64,000 nt of DNA, taken from Frigidibacter sp037095735. Lineage in GTDB: Bacteria > Pseudomonadota > Alphaproteobacteria > Rhodobacterales > Rhodobacteraceae. Under the pieces are notes generated by a model. That model saw only the letters and a list, made by a program, of their open reading frames with translations, ran no database searches and was not told the origin of the DNA. Within the stretch, counting starts at the first letter, position 1. Each line of letters begins with the position of its first letter. Shown piece after piece: positions 1 to 9,689 of this stretch. The position numbers and the translations under genes were made by a program. Location of the stretch: assembly GCF_037095735.1 (NCBI RefSeq), contig NZ_JBAWKD010000004.1, positions 62,001-126,000 on the forward strand. The letters run 5' to 3'.

Positions 1-27
1 TGTGAGCGAGGCCAAGGAGGGCGGGTG

Positions 28-1599
28 ATGACGGATGCGGTGATCGAGCAGGGGCAGCGCCGGCGGCGCGCGGGCGGCCGGGCCGGCGGCCGCGGGGCGG
101 GCGCCAAGACCCATGTCATCGAGCAGATGCCCTGGCGCATCCCCCAGAACCACGACCGTCCGACCGAGCCGCTGGGCCCCGAGGGGGTCGAGGCGATCCA
201 CAAGGGCGCGATGCGGATCCTGAAAGAGATCGGCATCCGCTTCCTGCATGACGAGGCGCTGCAGCTGTTCCGGCAGGCCGGCTGCATCGTCGAGGGCAAC
301 ACCGTCCGCATGGACGAGGATTTCGTGATGGAGATGATCGCGCGCGCGCCGCGGACCTTCACCATCACCCCGCGCAACCCCGAGCGGGCCTTGCCCTTCG
401 GCGGCCGCGAGATCCTGTTCGGCAATGTCTCGTCGCCGCCGAACTACTGGGATCTCGAGACTGGCAAGGTCTCGGGCTTCATGGGCGGCTTCCAGACGAT
501 GATGAAGCTGACCCAGTATTTTAACTGCATCCATTTCGCCGGCGGCTACCCGGTCGAGCCGATCGACGTGCATGCCTCGGTCCGCCATCTCGACTGCCTG
601 CACGCGAAGCTGACGCTGACCGACAAGGTCTGCCATGCCTATTCGCTGGGCCGCGAGCGGATCGAGGACGCGATGGAGATGGTGCGCATCGCCGGCGGCC
701 TGACCCATGACGCGTTCCGCGCCGCGCCCCGGATGTTCACCAACATCAACTCGGTCTCGCCCCTGAAGCATGACCAGCCGATGATCGACGGGGCGCTGCG
801 CTGCGCCCGCGCGGGGCAGGTGGTCGTGGTCACGCCCTTCACGCTGGCGGGCGCGATGGCGCCGGTCACCATGTCGGGCGCCGTGGCGCTGTCGCTGGCC
901 GAGGCGCTGTCGGCGATCGCGCTGCTGCAATACGCGGCCCCCGGCTCGCCCTCGATGATCGGCACCTTCACCTCGAACGTCGACATGAAGTCGGGCGCGC
1001 CGGCCTTCGGCACCCCCGAATACATGCGCGCGACGCAGATGACCGGGCAGATGGCGCGCTTCTACGGGCTGCCGCTGCGCTCCTCGGGCACCTGCGCGGC
1101 GAACGTGCCGGACGGGCAGGCGATGTGGGAGACCTCGAACTCGCTCTGGGCGGCGGTGCAGTCGGGCAGCCACATGGTCTATCACGCGGCCGGCTGGCTC
1201 GAGGGCGGGCTGATCGCCAGCCCCGAGAAATTCGTGATGGACTGCGAGATGCTGCAGATGATCCAGCGCTACATGGAGCCGGTGACCTGGGCCACGACCC
1301 CCGAGGACATCGCGGTCGAGGCGGTCGCGGAAGTGGGCTTCGACGGCCATTACTTCGGCTGCGCCCATACCCAGGAGCGCTATACCGAGGCCTTCTACCA
1401 GCCGATCGCCTCGGACTGGCGCAATTTCGAGGCCTGGCAGGCCGATGGCGGCCTGTGGTCGGCGGACCGCGCGCACCGGATCTTCAAGGCGATCCTCGAA
1501 GAATACGAACCGCCGCCGATCGACGCCGGCGCGCTGGCCGAGCTCGACGACTTCGTTGCCCGCCGCAAGGCCGAAGGCGGGGCGCCCACCGACTTCTGA
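28..1599 (+). CDS. trimethylamine methyltransferase (MttB) family protein, non-pyrrolysine
   Basis: MttB-superfamily methyltransferase of 523 residues. Characterised members of this family move a methyl group from a quaternary or tertiary amine to a corrinoid protein. The whole barrel is read without an in-frame amber codon, so this is a non-pyrrolysine member. Family relatives act on glycine betaine, proline betaine or carnitine, and the substrate here is unknown. The N-terminus (about residues 10-30) is a basic Arg/Gly-rich extension, which is unusual. The ATG at 28 is preferred over the adjacent GTG at 25 because AAGGAGG (14-20) sits 7 nt upstream. No corrinoid protein or methyl acceptor is encoded beside it in this window; the upstream neighbour lies outside. 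Confidence 0.85.
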   Translation: MTDAVIEQGQRRRRAGGRAGGRGAGAKTHVIEQMPWRIPQNHDRPTEPLGPEGVEAIHKGAMRILKEIGIRFLHDEALQLFRQAGCIVEGNTVRMDEDFVMEMIARAPRTFTITPRNPERALPFGGREILFGNVSSPPNYWDLETGKVSGFMGGFQTMMKLTQYFNCIHFAGGYPVEPIDVHASVRHLDCLHAKLTLTDKVCHAYSLGRERIEDAMEMVRIAGGLTHDAFRAAPRMFTNINSVSPLKHDQPMIDGALRCARAGQVVVVTPFTLAGAMAPVTMSGAVALSLAEALSAIALLQYAAPGSPSMIGTFTSNVDMKSGAPAFGTPEYMRATQMTGQMARFYGLPLRSSGTCAANVPDGQAMWETSNSLWAAVQSGSHMVYHAAGWLEGGLIASPEKFVMDCEMLQMIQRYMEPVTWATTPEDIAVEAVAEVGFDGHYFGCAHTQERYTEAFYQPIASDWRNFEAWQADGGLWSADRAHRIFKAILEEYEPPPIDAGALAELDDFVARRKAEGGAPTDF

Positions 1600-1702
1600 C
1601 CTCCTGACCTCGCTCCCGCGGCTGACCGGCCGGCGCTCCGGTCGCATTCCCGCCGCGCGCGCCGGCTGCTAGACAGGGGCAGGCGGCAGACAGGAGCGGG
1701 TG

Positions 1703-3436
1703 ATGACCCAGACGTCAGGGCCTGCGGGCATGCAGCGCCCGGCCGGGCGCATCGGGCTGGCGGCGATCGGAGCGGCGGCCGGACTTTCGGGCTGGCTTCT
1801 GGGCGATGCGCTCGTGCCGGTGCTGGGCGACGGGGCGCTGCAGCTGGTGGCGATCGTCTATGCGGCCAGCTTCTTTTCCGCCTGGCTGGCGTTGGCCGGG
1901 CATCTGCCCGGGCGTCGGGCACTGGCCCTGTCGGCACTGGTCGCACTGCCGGTGGCCGCGCTCGCCGCTCTGTCATCGCCCCGCTTCGACACGGTCGCGG
2001 CGCTGATTTCCTCGGACGAGGTGATCCCGGCGCTGAGCCTGCTCGGGCTGATGCCGTTGCCCTTCCTGCTGGCACCGGGGGCAGGCGCGGCCGCGGTGCT
2101 GGCCGCGGGCTGGGGACTGGCGCTGCGGGCCGTGGTCGGGCTGCTGTTCACCTTGCTCTGCTGGGCGGTGATCTGGCTGTGCGACACGCTGCTGGGGCTG
2201 GTCGGTCTGCACCTGCTCGAGCCGCTGTTCCGCCGGGTCGAGGCGCTGCCCTGGGCTATCACCGGGGCGATCTTCGGCCTTGGCTTGGCGGTCATGGCCG
2301 AGGCGGCGGGGCAGGTGCCGCTGGCGCTGGCCAGCCGGATGCTGCGGCTGATCCTGCCGCCGCTGGCGCTGGTGCTGGCGCTGTTCCTGCTGGTGCTGCC
2401 CTTTGGCGGCTTCGCCCTGGTGTTCCGCGAGGTTTCGGCCGCAGGCACGATGCTCGCGATCGGGTTTGGCGCGGTCGGGCTGCTGGCGCTGCTGGCCGCC
2501 GCCCGCGACGAGAGCGGGCGGGTCGAGCGGTTGGCGGCCCGCGGCCTGTCGTTGGCGCTGGTGCCGCTGGCGGCGATGGCGGGCTGGGCGGTCCTTGCCC
2601 GGGTCCAGGCCTATGGGCTGACGCCCGAGCGGGTCGCGGCGCTGCTGCTGGTGGCGGTGCTGGCCGGGCTGGCGATCGGCCACGCCGCGGCGGCACTGCG
2701 CGGCGGTGCGGGCTGGCTGGGCGCGGTGGCGCGGGTCGACCGGGCGATGGCGCTGGTGGTCTGGGCGCTGGCCGCGCTGGTGCTGACGCCGCTGCTCGAT
2801 CCCTATCGGCTCGCCGCCGCCAGCCAGGTCGCGCGGTTCGGCGATGGGCGGACGCCAGAGCACGACCTGCCGCTTGAGGAGCTACGCTTCGACTGGGGCC
2901 GTGCGGGCACGCGGGCGCTGGCGCGGCTCAGGGCGCAGGCCGAGGCCGCGGGCGCGGCAGAGCTGGTGGCCCGCATTGACGCGCTGTCCGCCGCGCAAGG
3001 CCGCAGCCCCCGCGGCGCGACTCCGCGGCCCGACCCTGCGGCGCTGGTCGCGGCGCTCGTGATCCGTCCCGCGGGTGCGGGGCTGCCGGCGGGGCTGGAT
3101 CTGACCGTCGCGCCTTGGGAACAGACGCTCTGGGCGCGGGCCTGTGCGGCGCGCGACGCGCAGGGCCGGCCGGGCTGCGTGCTGGTGGCCGGGGATTTCC
3201 GTCCCGACCTGCCGGGGGAAGAGGCGATGCTGTTCCTGCTGGCCGACGGTCGTGTGACGCGGCTCGATTTCGCGTCGGGCGCGCGGCGTGGTCCTGCGGT
3301 CGAGGGCCCCGAGGGTGCCGCCGCGACCGCGCTGATGGCGCGCCTGCATGCCGGCGAGTTCCGCCTCGCACCGGCGCCGGTCACGGCGCTCGAGTTGGAT
3401 GGGGCCGATGGGGCGGCGCTCTGGATGGCCCCCTGA
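1703..3436 (+). CDS. DUF4153 family integral membrane protein
   Basis: Polytopic membrane protein of 577 residues. About ten hydrophobic Leu/Ala/Val-rich segments fill residues 15-385. A hydrophilic C-terminal domain of about 190 residues follows, rich in Arg/Ala and probably on one face of the membrane. The overall plan matches DUF4153 proteins common in Rhodobacteraceae, whose function is not established. ATG 1703 follows an AGGAG at 1692-1696; a GTG at 1700 is also in frame. It stands alone, about 100 bp after the methyltransferase and 60 bp before the H-NOX-like gene. Family assignment is from overall resemblance only. Confidence 0.65.
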   Translation: MTQTSGPAGMQRPAGRIGLAAIGAAAGLSGWLLGDALVPVLGDGALQLVAIVYAASFFSAWLALAGHLPGRRALALSALVALPVAALAALSSPRFDTVAALISSDEVIPALSLLGLMPLPFLLAPGAGAAAVLAAGWGLALRAVVGLLFTLLCWAVIWLCDTLLGLVGLHLLEPLFRRVEALPWAITGAIFGLGLAVMAEAAGQVPLALASRMLRLILPPLALVLALFLLVLPFGGFALVFREVSAAGTMLAIGFGAVGLLALLAAARDESGRVERLAARGLSLALVPLAAMAGWAVLARVQAYGLTPERVAALLLVAVLAGLAIGHAAAALRGGAGWLGAVARVDRAMALVVWALAALVLTPLLDPYRLAAASQVARFGDGRTPEHDLPLEELRFDWGRAGTRALARLRAQAEAAGAAELVARIDALSAAQGRSPRGATPRPDPAALVAALVIRPAGAGLPAGLDLTVAPWEQTLWARACAARDAQGRPGCVLVAGDFRPDLPGEEAMLFLLADGRVTRLDFASGARRGPAVEGPEGAAATALMARLHAGEFRLAPAPVTALELDGADGAALWMAP

Positions 3437-3497
3437 CGCGTTCGGGGTTCGTTAAGGATGCATCCCTAGACTTGGCCCAAATCGGATGGGCCGGATC

Positions 3498-4094
3498 ATG
3501 CACGGGTTGGTGAACAGGGCATTGCAGTGTTTCCTGCGGGACACTTACCCCCCGCAGGTCTGGCGCGACCTCGCGTCAGAGTTGGGCATCGGCCGCGACG
3601 GGTTCGAGGCGATGCTGGACTATCCCGAACCGCTCGCCCGCCGCTTCCTCGCGCTGGCGGCGGACCGTCTGGGGAAGCCGGATCTGGTTCTGCTCGAGGA
3701 TCTGGGCGCCTATCTGGTGGGCCGCGAGGCGATCCGCCGGCTTCTGCGCTTCGGCGGCAGCAGCTATCCCGACTTCCTGCTGTCGCTCGAGGATCTGCCG
3801 GACCGGGTCGCGCTTGCCCTGCCGGAGCTTCGGCTTCCGGCGCTCGCTGTACGGGCGGTGGCGGGGGGGCATTACCGGGTGACGGTCGCGCCCGCCGCCG
3901 ACGGCACGCTGCCGCCCGAGCTTGTGACGCCGGTGCTGGCGGGCCTGCTGCGGGCGATGGCCGACGATTACGGGGCGCTGGTCTTCCTCGATTTCGCCAC
4001 GCTGGCGGATGGCGGGGCAGAGATCGCGCTGGTGCTGCTGGAAGACCGCTATGCGCCGGGCCGCGGGTTCCGGCTGGCCGCGACGGTGGCCTGA
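3498..4094 (+). CDS. H-NOX (haem-NO/O2-binding) family protein lacking the haem-ligating His
   Basis: Protein of 198 residues with the N-terminus and fold pattern of H-NOX sensors (starts MHGLVNRALQ, central LEDLG and RFGG, C-terminal RAMADDYGALV). H-NOX proteins bind haem through a proximal histidine near residue 102, and bind the propionates with a Tyr-x-Ser-x-Arg motif. Here the expected histidine is Pro101 (codon 3798-3800, in LEDLPDR), and the Tyr-x-Ser-x-Arg region reads Y126-R-V-T-V. Both haem determinants are therefore absent. The start at 3498 rather than the upstream in-frame ATG at 3486 matches the family's conserved Met-His-Gly beginning. The stop is one base before the ATG of the diguanylate cyclase, so the two are translationally coupled and probably work together. 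Confidence 0.85.
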   Translation: MHGLVNRALQCFLRDTYPPQVWRDLASELGIGRDGFEAMLDYPEPLARRFLALAADRLGKPDLVLLEDLGAYLVGREAIRRLLRFGGSSYPDFLLSLEDLPDRVALALPELRLPALAVRAVAGGHYRVTVAPAADGTLPPELVTPVLAGLLRAMADDYGALVFLDFATLADGGAEIALVLLEDRYAPGRGFRLAATVA

Positions 4095-4095
4095 G

Positions 4096-5394
4096 ATGCG
4101 CTGTCTGGCGGGTCAGGACCAGTGGCGGCAGGCCGGGAGCGGCGCCCTGCCGGTCGCCGCCCACGGTGTGTCGAAGGCCGCCCTCGCCGGGACGCCGCCT
4201 GTCGTGGCGGATGCCGCGCGGGCCGCGGATGCGGGGCCCCGCCCGCGGGGCGAAGACGCTGGCCTGCGTTCGACGGGCAATGAAGCGGGCCTGTGCCCGC
4301 TTGGCAATGAAGCGGCCCCGCGCTCGCTGGACGATGAGGCGGGCCTGCGCCCGCGGGCCGGGCCACCGGACGAAGGCGCGGTGCTGGGCTGGGCAGAGCT
4401 GGGGCGGCTGATGCCGATGTTCCTCGCGCTCGGACCGGCCGGAGAGATTCTCGCCACCGGCCCGACGCTGCGCCGGCTGCTGGGCGAGCCGCCGCCGGGG
4501 GCGCGGTTTGAAGACCTGTTCCTGCCCTCGCGCTCCGGTCCCGGCACGCGAGAGGGCGGGATGGGCTGGCTGGCCGAGGCCAAGCCGCGCCGGCTCGAGC
4601 TGGTGCTGGCCGGGGCGATGCCGACCCGCCTGCGCGCCCATGCGGTGCCCGCGCGCTTCGCGCTGGGTCCGGGCTGGCTGCTGAACCTCGGCTTCGGGCT
4701 GGCGGTGGCAGAGGCGGTTGCGGGCCATGCCCTGACCGATGCCGATTTCGCGCCGACCGATCCGACGGTCGACATGCTCTACCTGCTCGAAGCGAAATCC
4801 GCCGTCGCGGCAGAGCTGCGCGGGCTGGCGCTGCGGCTCGATTCCGCGCATCGCGCGGCGCTGGCGCGCTCGCTCGCCGACCCGCTGACGGGCCTTGGCA
4901 ACCGCCGCGCGTTCGAGATGGCCTTCGACGAGGCCATCCGCCGCGCGCGGCGGAACGAGGATGCCTTCGCGCTGGCGCATCTCGACCTCGACCATTTCAA
5001 GCAGGTCAACGATGCCGAGGGGCATGCGGCCGGCGACCGGCTGCTGGTGGCGGTGGCCGAGATCCTGCGCGAAGAGATCCGGGCCCGCGACCAGGCGGCG
5101 CGGATCGGGGGCGACGAATTCGTGCTGCTGCTGCGTGGCGGCCTCGGACCGGCCGAGGCGGTGGCGATCTGCGAGCGGATCATCGCCCGCATTGTCGCCC
5201 TGGGCGAGACCCAGCCCGAGGGCCGCCGCGTTTCGGGCAGCTTCGGCATCGCCCTGTCGCGCGACCGCGCGCCGGGCGAACTCGGCGGCATGGCGGACGC
5301 CGCCGACCGGGCGCTTTATGCCTCGAAGGCGGCGGGACGGGGTGTCGTCACCCTCGCCGCGCCGCTAGCCAGAGACGGGCGGGGCGAGGGATAG
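4096..5394 (+). CDS. H-NOX-associated diguanylate cyclase (H-NOXA + GGDEF)
   Basis: Protein of 432 residues that should make cyclic di-GMP from two GTP. Residues 100-228 resemble the H-NOX-associated PAS-like domain, including the signature DFAPTDPTVDMLYLL. A helical linker follows (about 229-258) and then a GGDEF domain (about 259-422) with intact GGDEF at 338-342 and an intact inhibitory RxxD site (RARD, 329-332). No EAL domain is present. Residues 52-87 are four copies of a 9-residue repeat. The gene starts 2 nt after the stop of the H-NOX-like gene, the usual sensor-effector arrangement. The cyclase looks active, so loss of the haem ligand in its partner is notable. It ends 2 bp from convergent pabC. 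Confidence 0.9.
   Translation: MRCLAGQDQWRQAGSGALPVAAHGVSKAALAGTPPVVADAARAADAGPRPRGEDAGLRSTGNEAGLCPLGNEAAPRSLDDEAGLRPRAGPPDEGAVLGWAELGRLMPMFLALGPAGEILATGPTLRRLLGEPPPGARFEDLFLPSRSGPGTREGGMGWLAEAKPRRLELVLAGAMPTRLRAHAVPARFALGPGWLLNLGFGLAVAEAVAGHALTDADFAPTDPTVDMLYLLEAKSAVAAELRGLALRLDSAHRAALARSLADPLTGLGNRRAFEMAFDEAIRRARRNEDAFALAHLDLDHFKQVNDAEGHAAGDRLLVAVAEILREEIRARDQAARIGGDEFVLLLRGGLGPAEAVAICERIIARIVALGETQPEGRRVSGSFGIALSRDRAPGELGGMADAADRALYASKAAGRGVVTLAAPLARDGRGEG
4249..4356 (+). repeat. four imperfect 27-bp tandem repeats inside the diguanylate cyclase gene
   Basis: Four consecutive 27-bp units encode the nine-residue blocks GEDAGLRST, GNEAGLCPL, GNEAAPRSL and DDEAGLRPR. They fall in the low-complexity N-terminal extension before the H-NOXA domain. 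Because the unit is a multiple of three, copy-number change would alter the length of the extension without a frameshift. Confidence 0.85.
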
Positions 5395-6004
5395 GGTCAG
5401 GCCAGCCGCGCCGGGATCAGACCGCGCAGCGAATTGCCGCACCAGAGCCGCGCCGCCGCCAACTGGTCGAGCGGCAGCGGCGCCTCTTGCACCCGGCCCG
5501 CGTCCAGCAGTGCCCGGCGCAGCACGCCGGGCAGGCAGCCCTCGGCCAGCGGCGGCGTGCAGGGACCCTGTCCGAGGTCGAAGAACAGCGTGGTGATCGT
5601 GCCCTCGACCAGCCGTCCAGCCGCGTTGACATAAAGCAATTCGTCGATGCCGGCGGGCAGGGCGGCGCGACCGCGGTCGTAGAGCCCGCGCGCAGTGGTC
5701 TTGTGCCCGCGCAGCGGATCGTCCGAGGCGATGCGCCGCGGCGCCAGTGCCACGCGCCATTCCTCGGGGGCCGGAGCCATCGGCTGCGCCGTCGCCTCAA
5801 GGACGCCGTCGCGGGCCAGCGTCAGCCGCAGGCGCAGCGGCGCCGCACCCTGCGCGATCCGTTCCAGCGCCGCGGCCGCGCGTCCGCGATCACAGGCGAA
5901 ACCCAGCGCCGCGGCCGAGGCTGCGAGCCGGTCGAGATGCAGCGCCAACCGCGCGATCTCGCGCCCGGTCCAGCCCAGCGTCTCGATCAGCCTGTCGTCC
6001 GGGC

Positions 6005-7102
<1,098 letters not shown>

Positions 7103-7246
7103 CGCGCGCGACCCGGCATTGCCCCCGCCTGTTCCCCGTCCTGCCTCACCAAGGCCGGATTTGGCGGTTCCCTTCCCATGAAGCCCGCCCGCGGGCAAGT
7201 CCGCGCGCGGCCTCGGCGGCGCCGAAACCGACCGAACGGAGTGCCC

Positions 7247-7909
7247 ATGTCCCGCCTTGCCGTCACGATCCTGCTTGCCGCCCTCTGCCTTGCGTCCGCG
7301 GCCGGGGCGCAGAGCCTGCAGGGCCGCGCCGTGGTCCATGACGGCGACACGCTTCGCATCGGGGGCGAGCGGGTCCGGCTTTACGGCATCGACGCGCCGG
7401 AACTCGCGCAGACCTGCAGCCGCAGCGACGGTCGCGACTGGCCCTGCGGGCGCTGGTCGCGCGAGAAGCTGGCGGTCCTGGCCTCGGGCGAGATCCGCTG
7501 CGAGGGGATCGAGCGCGACCGCTACAAGCGGCTGGTCGCGCGCTGCCGCGGGCCCGGCGGCGATATCGGCGCCGCGATGGTCGAGGCCGGCGCCGCCTTC
7601 GCCTATCGTCGCTACGCGCTCGATTACGTCGATGCCGAGAAGCGCGCCGCGATCGCGGGGCTCGGCATCTGGCAGGGCGAGGCCGAGGCGCCCGCCGCCT
7701 TCCGCGCGGCCGGGCAACCCGCCCCGCAGCCCGCCCCGGCCGAGACCTGCGCGATCAAGGGCAACATCTCCGACAACGGGCGGCTCTACCATCTGCCGGG
7801 GATGCGCAGCTACGCCAAGACCCGGATAGACACCGGACGCGGCGAGCGCTGGTTCTGCTCCGAGGCCGAGGCGCGTTCCGCCGGATGGCGCCGCGCCGGC
7901 GGATCTTGA
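7247..7909 (+). CDS. secreted thermonuclease-like (SNase) protein
   Basis: Protein of 220 residues with a Sec signal peptide (residues 1-21, ending AAGAQ) followed by a staphylococcal-nuclease fold. Recognisable elements are VVHDGDTLRIGGERVRLYGIDAPE, then ERDRYKRLVARC and FAYRRYALDYVDAEKRA, which carry the expected acidic and Arg residues of the active site. About 60 residues follow the domain, with two cysteines (CAIKGNIS and WFCSEAEA), as in related secreted proteins. A GGAG lies 6-9 nt before the ATG. It probably degrades nucleic acid or is a structural relative in the periplasm. Its stop codon is embedded in an FNR-type box serving the next gene. Confidence 0.88.
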   Translation: MSRLAVTILLAALCLASAAGAQSLQGRAVVHDGDTLRIGGERVRLYGIDAPELAQTCSRSDGRDWPCGRWSREKLAVLASGEIRCEGIERDRYKRLVARCRGPGGDIGAAMVEAGAAFAYRRYALDYVDAEKRAAIAGLGIWQGEAEAPAAFRAAGQPAPQPAPAETCAIKGNISDNGRLYHLPGMRSYAKTRIDTGRGERWFCSEAEARSAGWRRAGGS

Positions 7910-7919
7910 TCCGGATCAA
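7906..7919 (+). promoter_or_regulatory. FNR/FnrL-type box
   Basis: The sequence TTGAT-CCGG-ATCAA is a perfect inverted repeat matching the FNR consensus TTGAT-N4-ATCAA. It overlaps the stop codon of the nuclease gene and is centred about 65 bp before the DUF465 start. This suggests oxygen-dependent control of that gene. The transcription start is not determined. Confidence 0.7.
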
Positions 7920-7977
7920 GGCGCGCGCCGCGGCGCGGGCGCAGGGTCGGAGCGTCACCTCAGGACGGAGAGCTTCC

Positions 7978-8235
7978 ATGACCCATGTTCCGCACCAGAT
8001 CGCCCAGGATTTCCCCGAGCATGTCGAACGCCTGCACCTGCTGAAGATCGCCGATCCGCATTTCGCCGGGCTGCTGGCGCAGTATGACGAGGTCAACCGC
8101 GCCGTCTACAAGGCCGAGACGCTGGTAGAGCCGCTGGGTGCGCAGGCCGAGACCGAGCTGCGCAAGCGCCGCGCCGCGCTGAAGGACGAGATCGCGCATC
8201 GCCTGATCGGCGGCATGGTACCCGCGCAGGGCTGA
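7978..8235 (+). CDS. DUF465 (YdcH-like) small helical protein
   Basis: Short, highly charged protein of 85 residues, predicted almost entirely helical, with the DUF465 pattern FPEHVERLHLLK, HFAGLLAQYDEVNRAVYKAE and LRKRRAALKDEIAHRL. Its function is unknown in the family. A CGGAG precedes the ATG by 7 nt. A perfect FNR-type palindrome about 60 bp upstream suggests expression when oxygen is low. The gene ends 3 bp from convergent pccR. Confidence 0.85.
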   Translation: MTHVPHQIAQDFPEHVERLHLLKIADPHFAGLLAQYDEVNRAVYKAETLVEPLGAQAETELRKRRAALKDEIAHRLIGGMVPAQG

Positions 8236-8238
8236 GAT

Positions 8239-9633
8239 TCAGGCGATCTCGTAGGGCAGCAGGCCCCGCCGCGCCGGGTCGACCCGCAGCCGCCGCTCCA
8301 GCGGCGGCACCGAGCGCTGGTGGCAGTCGCGCCGCTCGCAGATCCGGCAGGAGATGCCGATCGGCTGGTAGGCATGCGGGTTCGACGGGTCGAGGTCGTC
8401 AGCATAGACCAGCTGGGCGGCATGGCTGACCTCGCAGCCGAGGCTGATCGCGTAGCGGCGCACCGGCGCGGTGAAGCTGCCGCCGGGCTTCGAGATGTCG
8501 CGGGCGAGCGACAGGTAGCGCAGCCCGTCCGGTGTCTCGACCAGCTGGCGCAGGAAGCGGCCGGGCGTCTCGAAGGCCTGGTGCACGTTCCACAGCGGGC
8601 AGGCGCCGCCGAAGCGGGCGAATTGCAGCCGCGTGGCCGAGTGGCGCTTGGTGATCGTGCCGGCTTGGTCGACCCGGACGAAGAAGAAGGGCACGCCCTT
8701 GTTGCCGGGCCGCTGCAGGGTCGAAAGCCGGTGCGCCACCTGCTCGATCGAGGCGCCGAAAAGGTCGGCGAGCCGTTCCAGATCGTGGCGCGTCTCCTGC
8801 GCGGCCTCGATGAAGCGGTTGTAGGGCAGAAGCGCCGCGCCGGCGAAATAGTTGGCCAGCCCGATCTTGGCGATGGCGCGGGCGGTGTCGGACTGGAACC
8901 GCGCGAGGTCCAGCGTCGCCTCGAGCAGGTCGTTCTGGGTCAGAAGCGCGATCTGGTGCAGAAGCTGGAAGCGGCGCGTCGCATCGGCGATCCGGGTCGA
9001 GATCACCAGCCGATCGGCGCTTTGCTGGCGAAACTCCGCAATGTCGGAAAATTGCAATTCGATGCCCCGTGTCTTCAGGGCGGCCGTCGCAGCCTCGATC
9101 ACGTCCATCCTAGTGCCCTTCGGACAGGCGAAGCGTTCCGCAGCCCGATCCACGGCATCGATGTAATTGTCGCAATAGTGGAAGAAGTCGCGCACCTCTT
9201 CCCAAGGGCTCGCATGCATCGAGGTGCCGTCGCGGCCCAGCGCCTCGTCCAGCGAGGCGAGGCGTTCGTGGGTCTGGCGATAGGCGCGGTGCAGCTCGAG
9301 AAAGGCGCGCGCCAGCGCCGGCGCGTTCGAGGCCGCCAGCCGCAGGTCGGCCAGCGGCGGCGCGGTATCGGCGAAGACCGGGTCGGCCAGCGCCTCGCGC
9401 ATGTCCGACACGATCCGCTCGGCATCGCCCGCGGTCAGCTCGGTCACGTCGAGCCCGAATTCCCCCGCCAGCGCCAGCACCACCGCGGCCGAGACCGGGC
9501 GGTGGTTGTTCTCCATCTGGTTCAGATAGGGAAGCGAGACGCCGAGCCGTTCGGCGAAGGTCTTCTGGGTCAGGCCGAGCCTGCCGCGCGTCTCGCGAAG
9601 CTTCAGGCCCGCGTAAAGCTTCTGCGTCGCCAT
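8239..9633 (-). CDS. pccR: PccR-type short-chain fatty acyl-CoA regulator (XRE family)
   Basis: Regulator of 464 residues. An N-terminal helix-turn-helix (about 8-63, LGLTQKTFAERLGVSLPYLNQMENN) is followed by an IrrE/DUF955-like central region and a C-terminal DUF2083-like part. The latter contains a Cys cluster (CRICERRDC, about 430-440). This is the architecture of ScfR regulators such as PccR of Rhodobacter sphaeroides, RamB and PrpR, which sense short acyl-CoAs. It lies in the neighbourhood of pccB, pccA and mcm, the PccR target pathway. CGGAG precedes the ATG. A TTTGCAAA palindrome overlaps its own promoter and others lie upstream of pccB, consistent with autoregulation and pathway control. 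Confidence 0.9.
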   Translation of the reverse strand: MATQKLYAGLKLRETRGRLGLTQKTFAERLGVSLPYLNQMENNHRPVSAAVVLALAGEFGLDVTELTAGDAERIVSDMREALADPVFADTAPPLADLRLAASNAPALARAFLELHRAYRQTHERLASLDEALGRDGTSMHASPWEEVRDFFHYCDNYIDAVDRAAERFACPKGTRMDVIEAATAALKTRGIELQFSDIAEFRQQSADRLVISTRIADATRRFQLLHQIALLTQNDLLEATLDLARFQSDTARAIAKIGLANYFAGAALLPYNRFIEAAQETRHDLERLADLFGASIEQVAHRLSTLQRPGNKGVPFFFVRVDQAGTITKRHSATRLQFARFGGACPLWNVHQAFETPGRFLRQLVETPDGLRYLSLARDISKPGGSFTAPVRRYAISLGCEVSHAAQLVYADDLDPSNPHAYQPIGISCRICERRDCHQRSVPPLERRLRVDPARRGLLPYEIA

Positions 9634-9648
9634 CCCCGTCTCCGTTTG

Positions 9649-9677
9649 CTAATCGAAGGATAGCCTTTGCAAAGCAA
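9649..9677 (-). promoter_or_regulatory. pccR promoter with overlapping TTTGCAAA operator
   Basis: On the minus strand a -35-like TTGCTT (9672-9677) and a -10-like GATTAG (9649-9654) are 17 bp apart. The palindrome CTTTGCAAAG (9665-9674) straddles the -35/spacer. The core TTTGCAAA is the motif I recall for PccR binding. Its position fits autorepression. Confidence 0.6.
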
Positions 9678-9689
9678 GCGGGGAAGGGG

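Noticed and set aside
28..1599. Pyrrolysine-containing trimethylamine methyltransferase
   Set aside because: The gene reads through without any in-frame amber codon, so it is a non-pyrrolysine family member.
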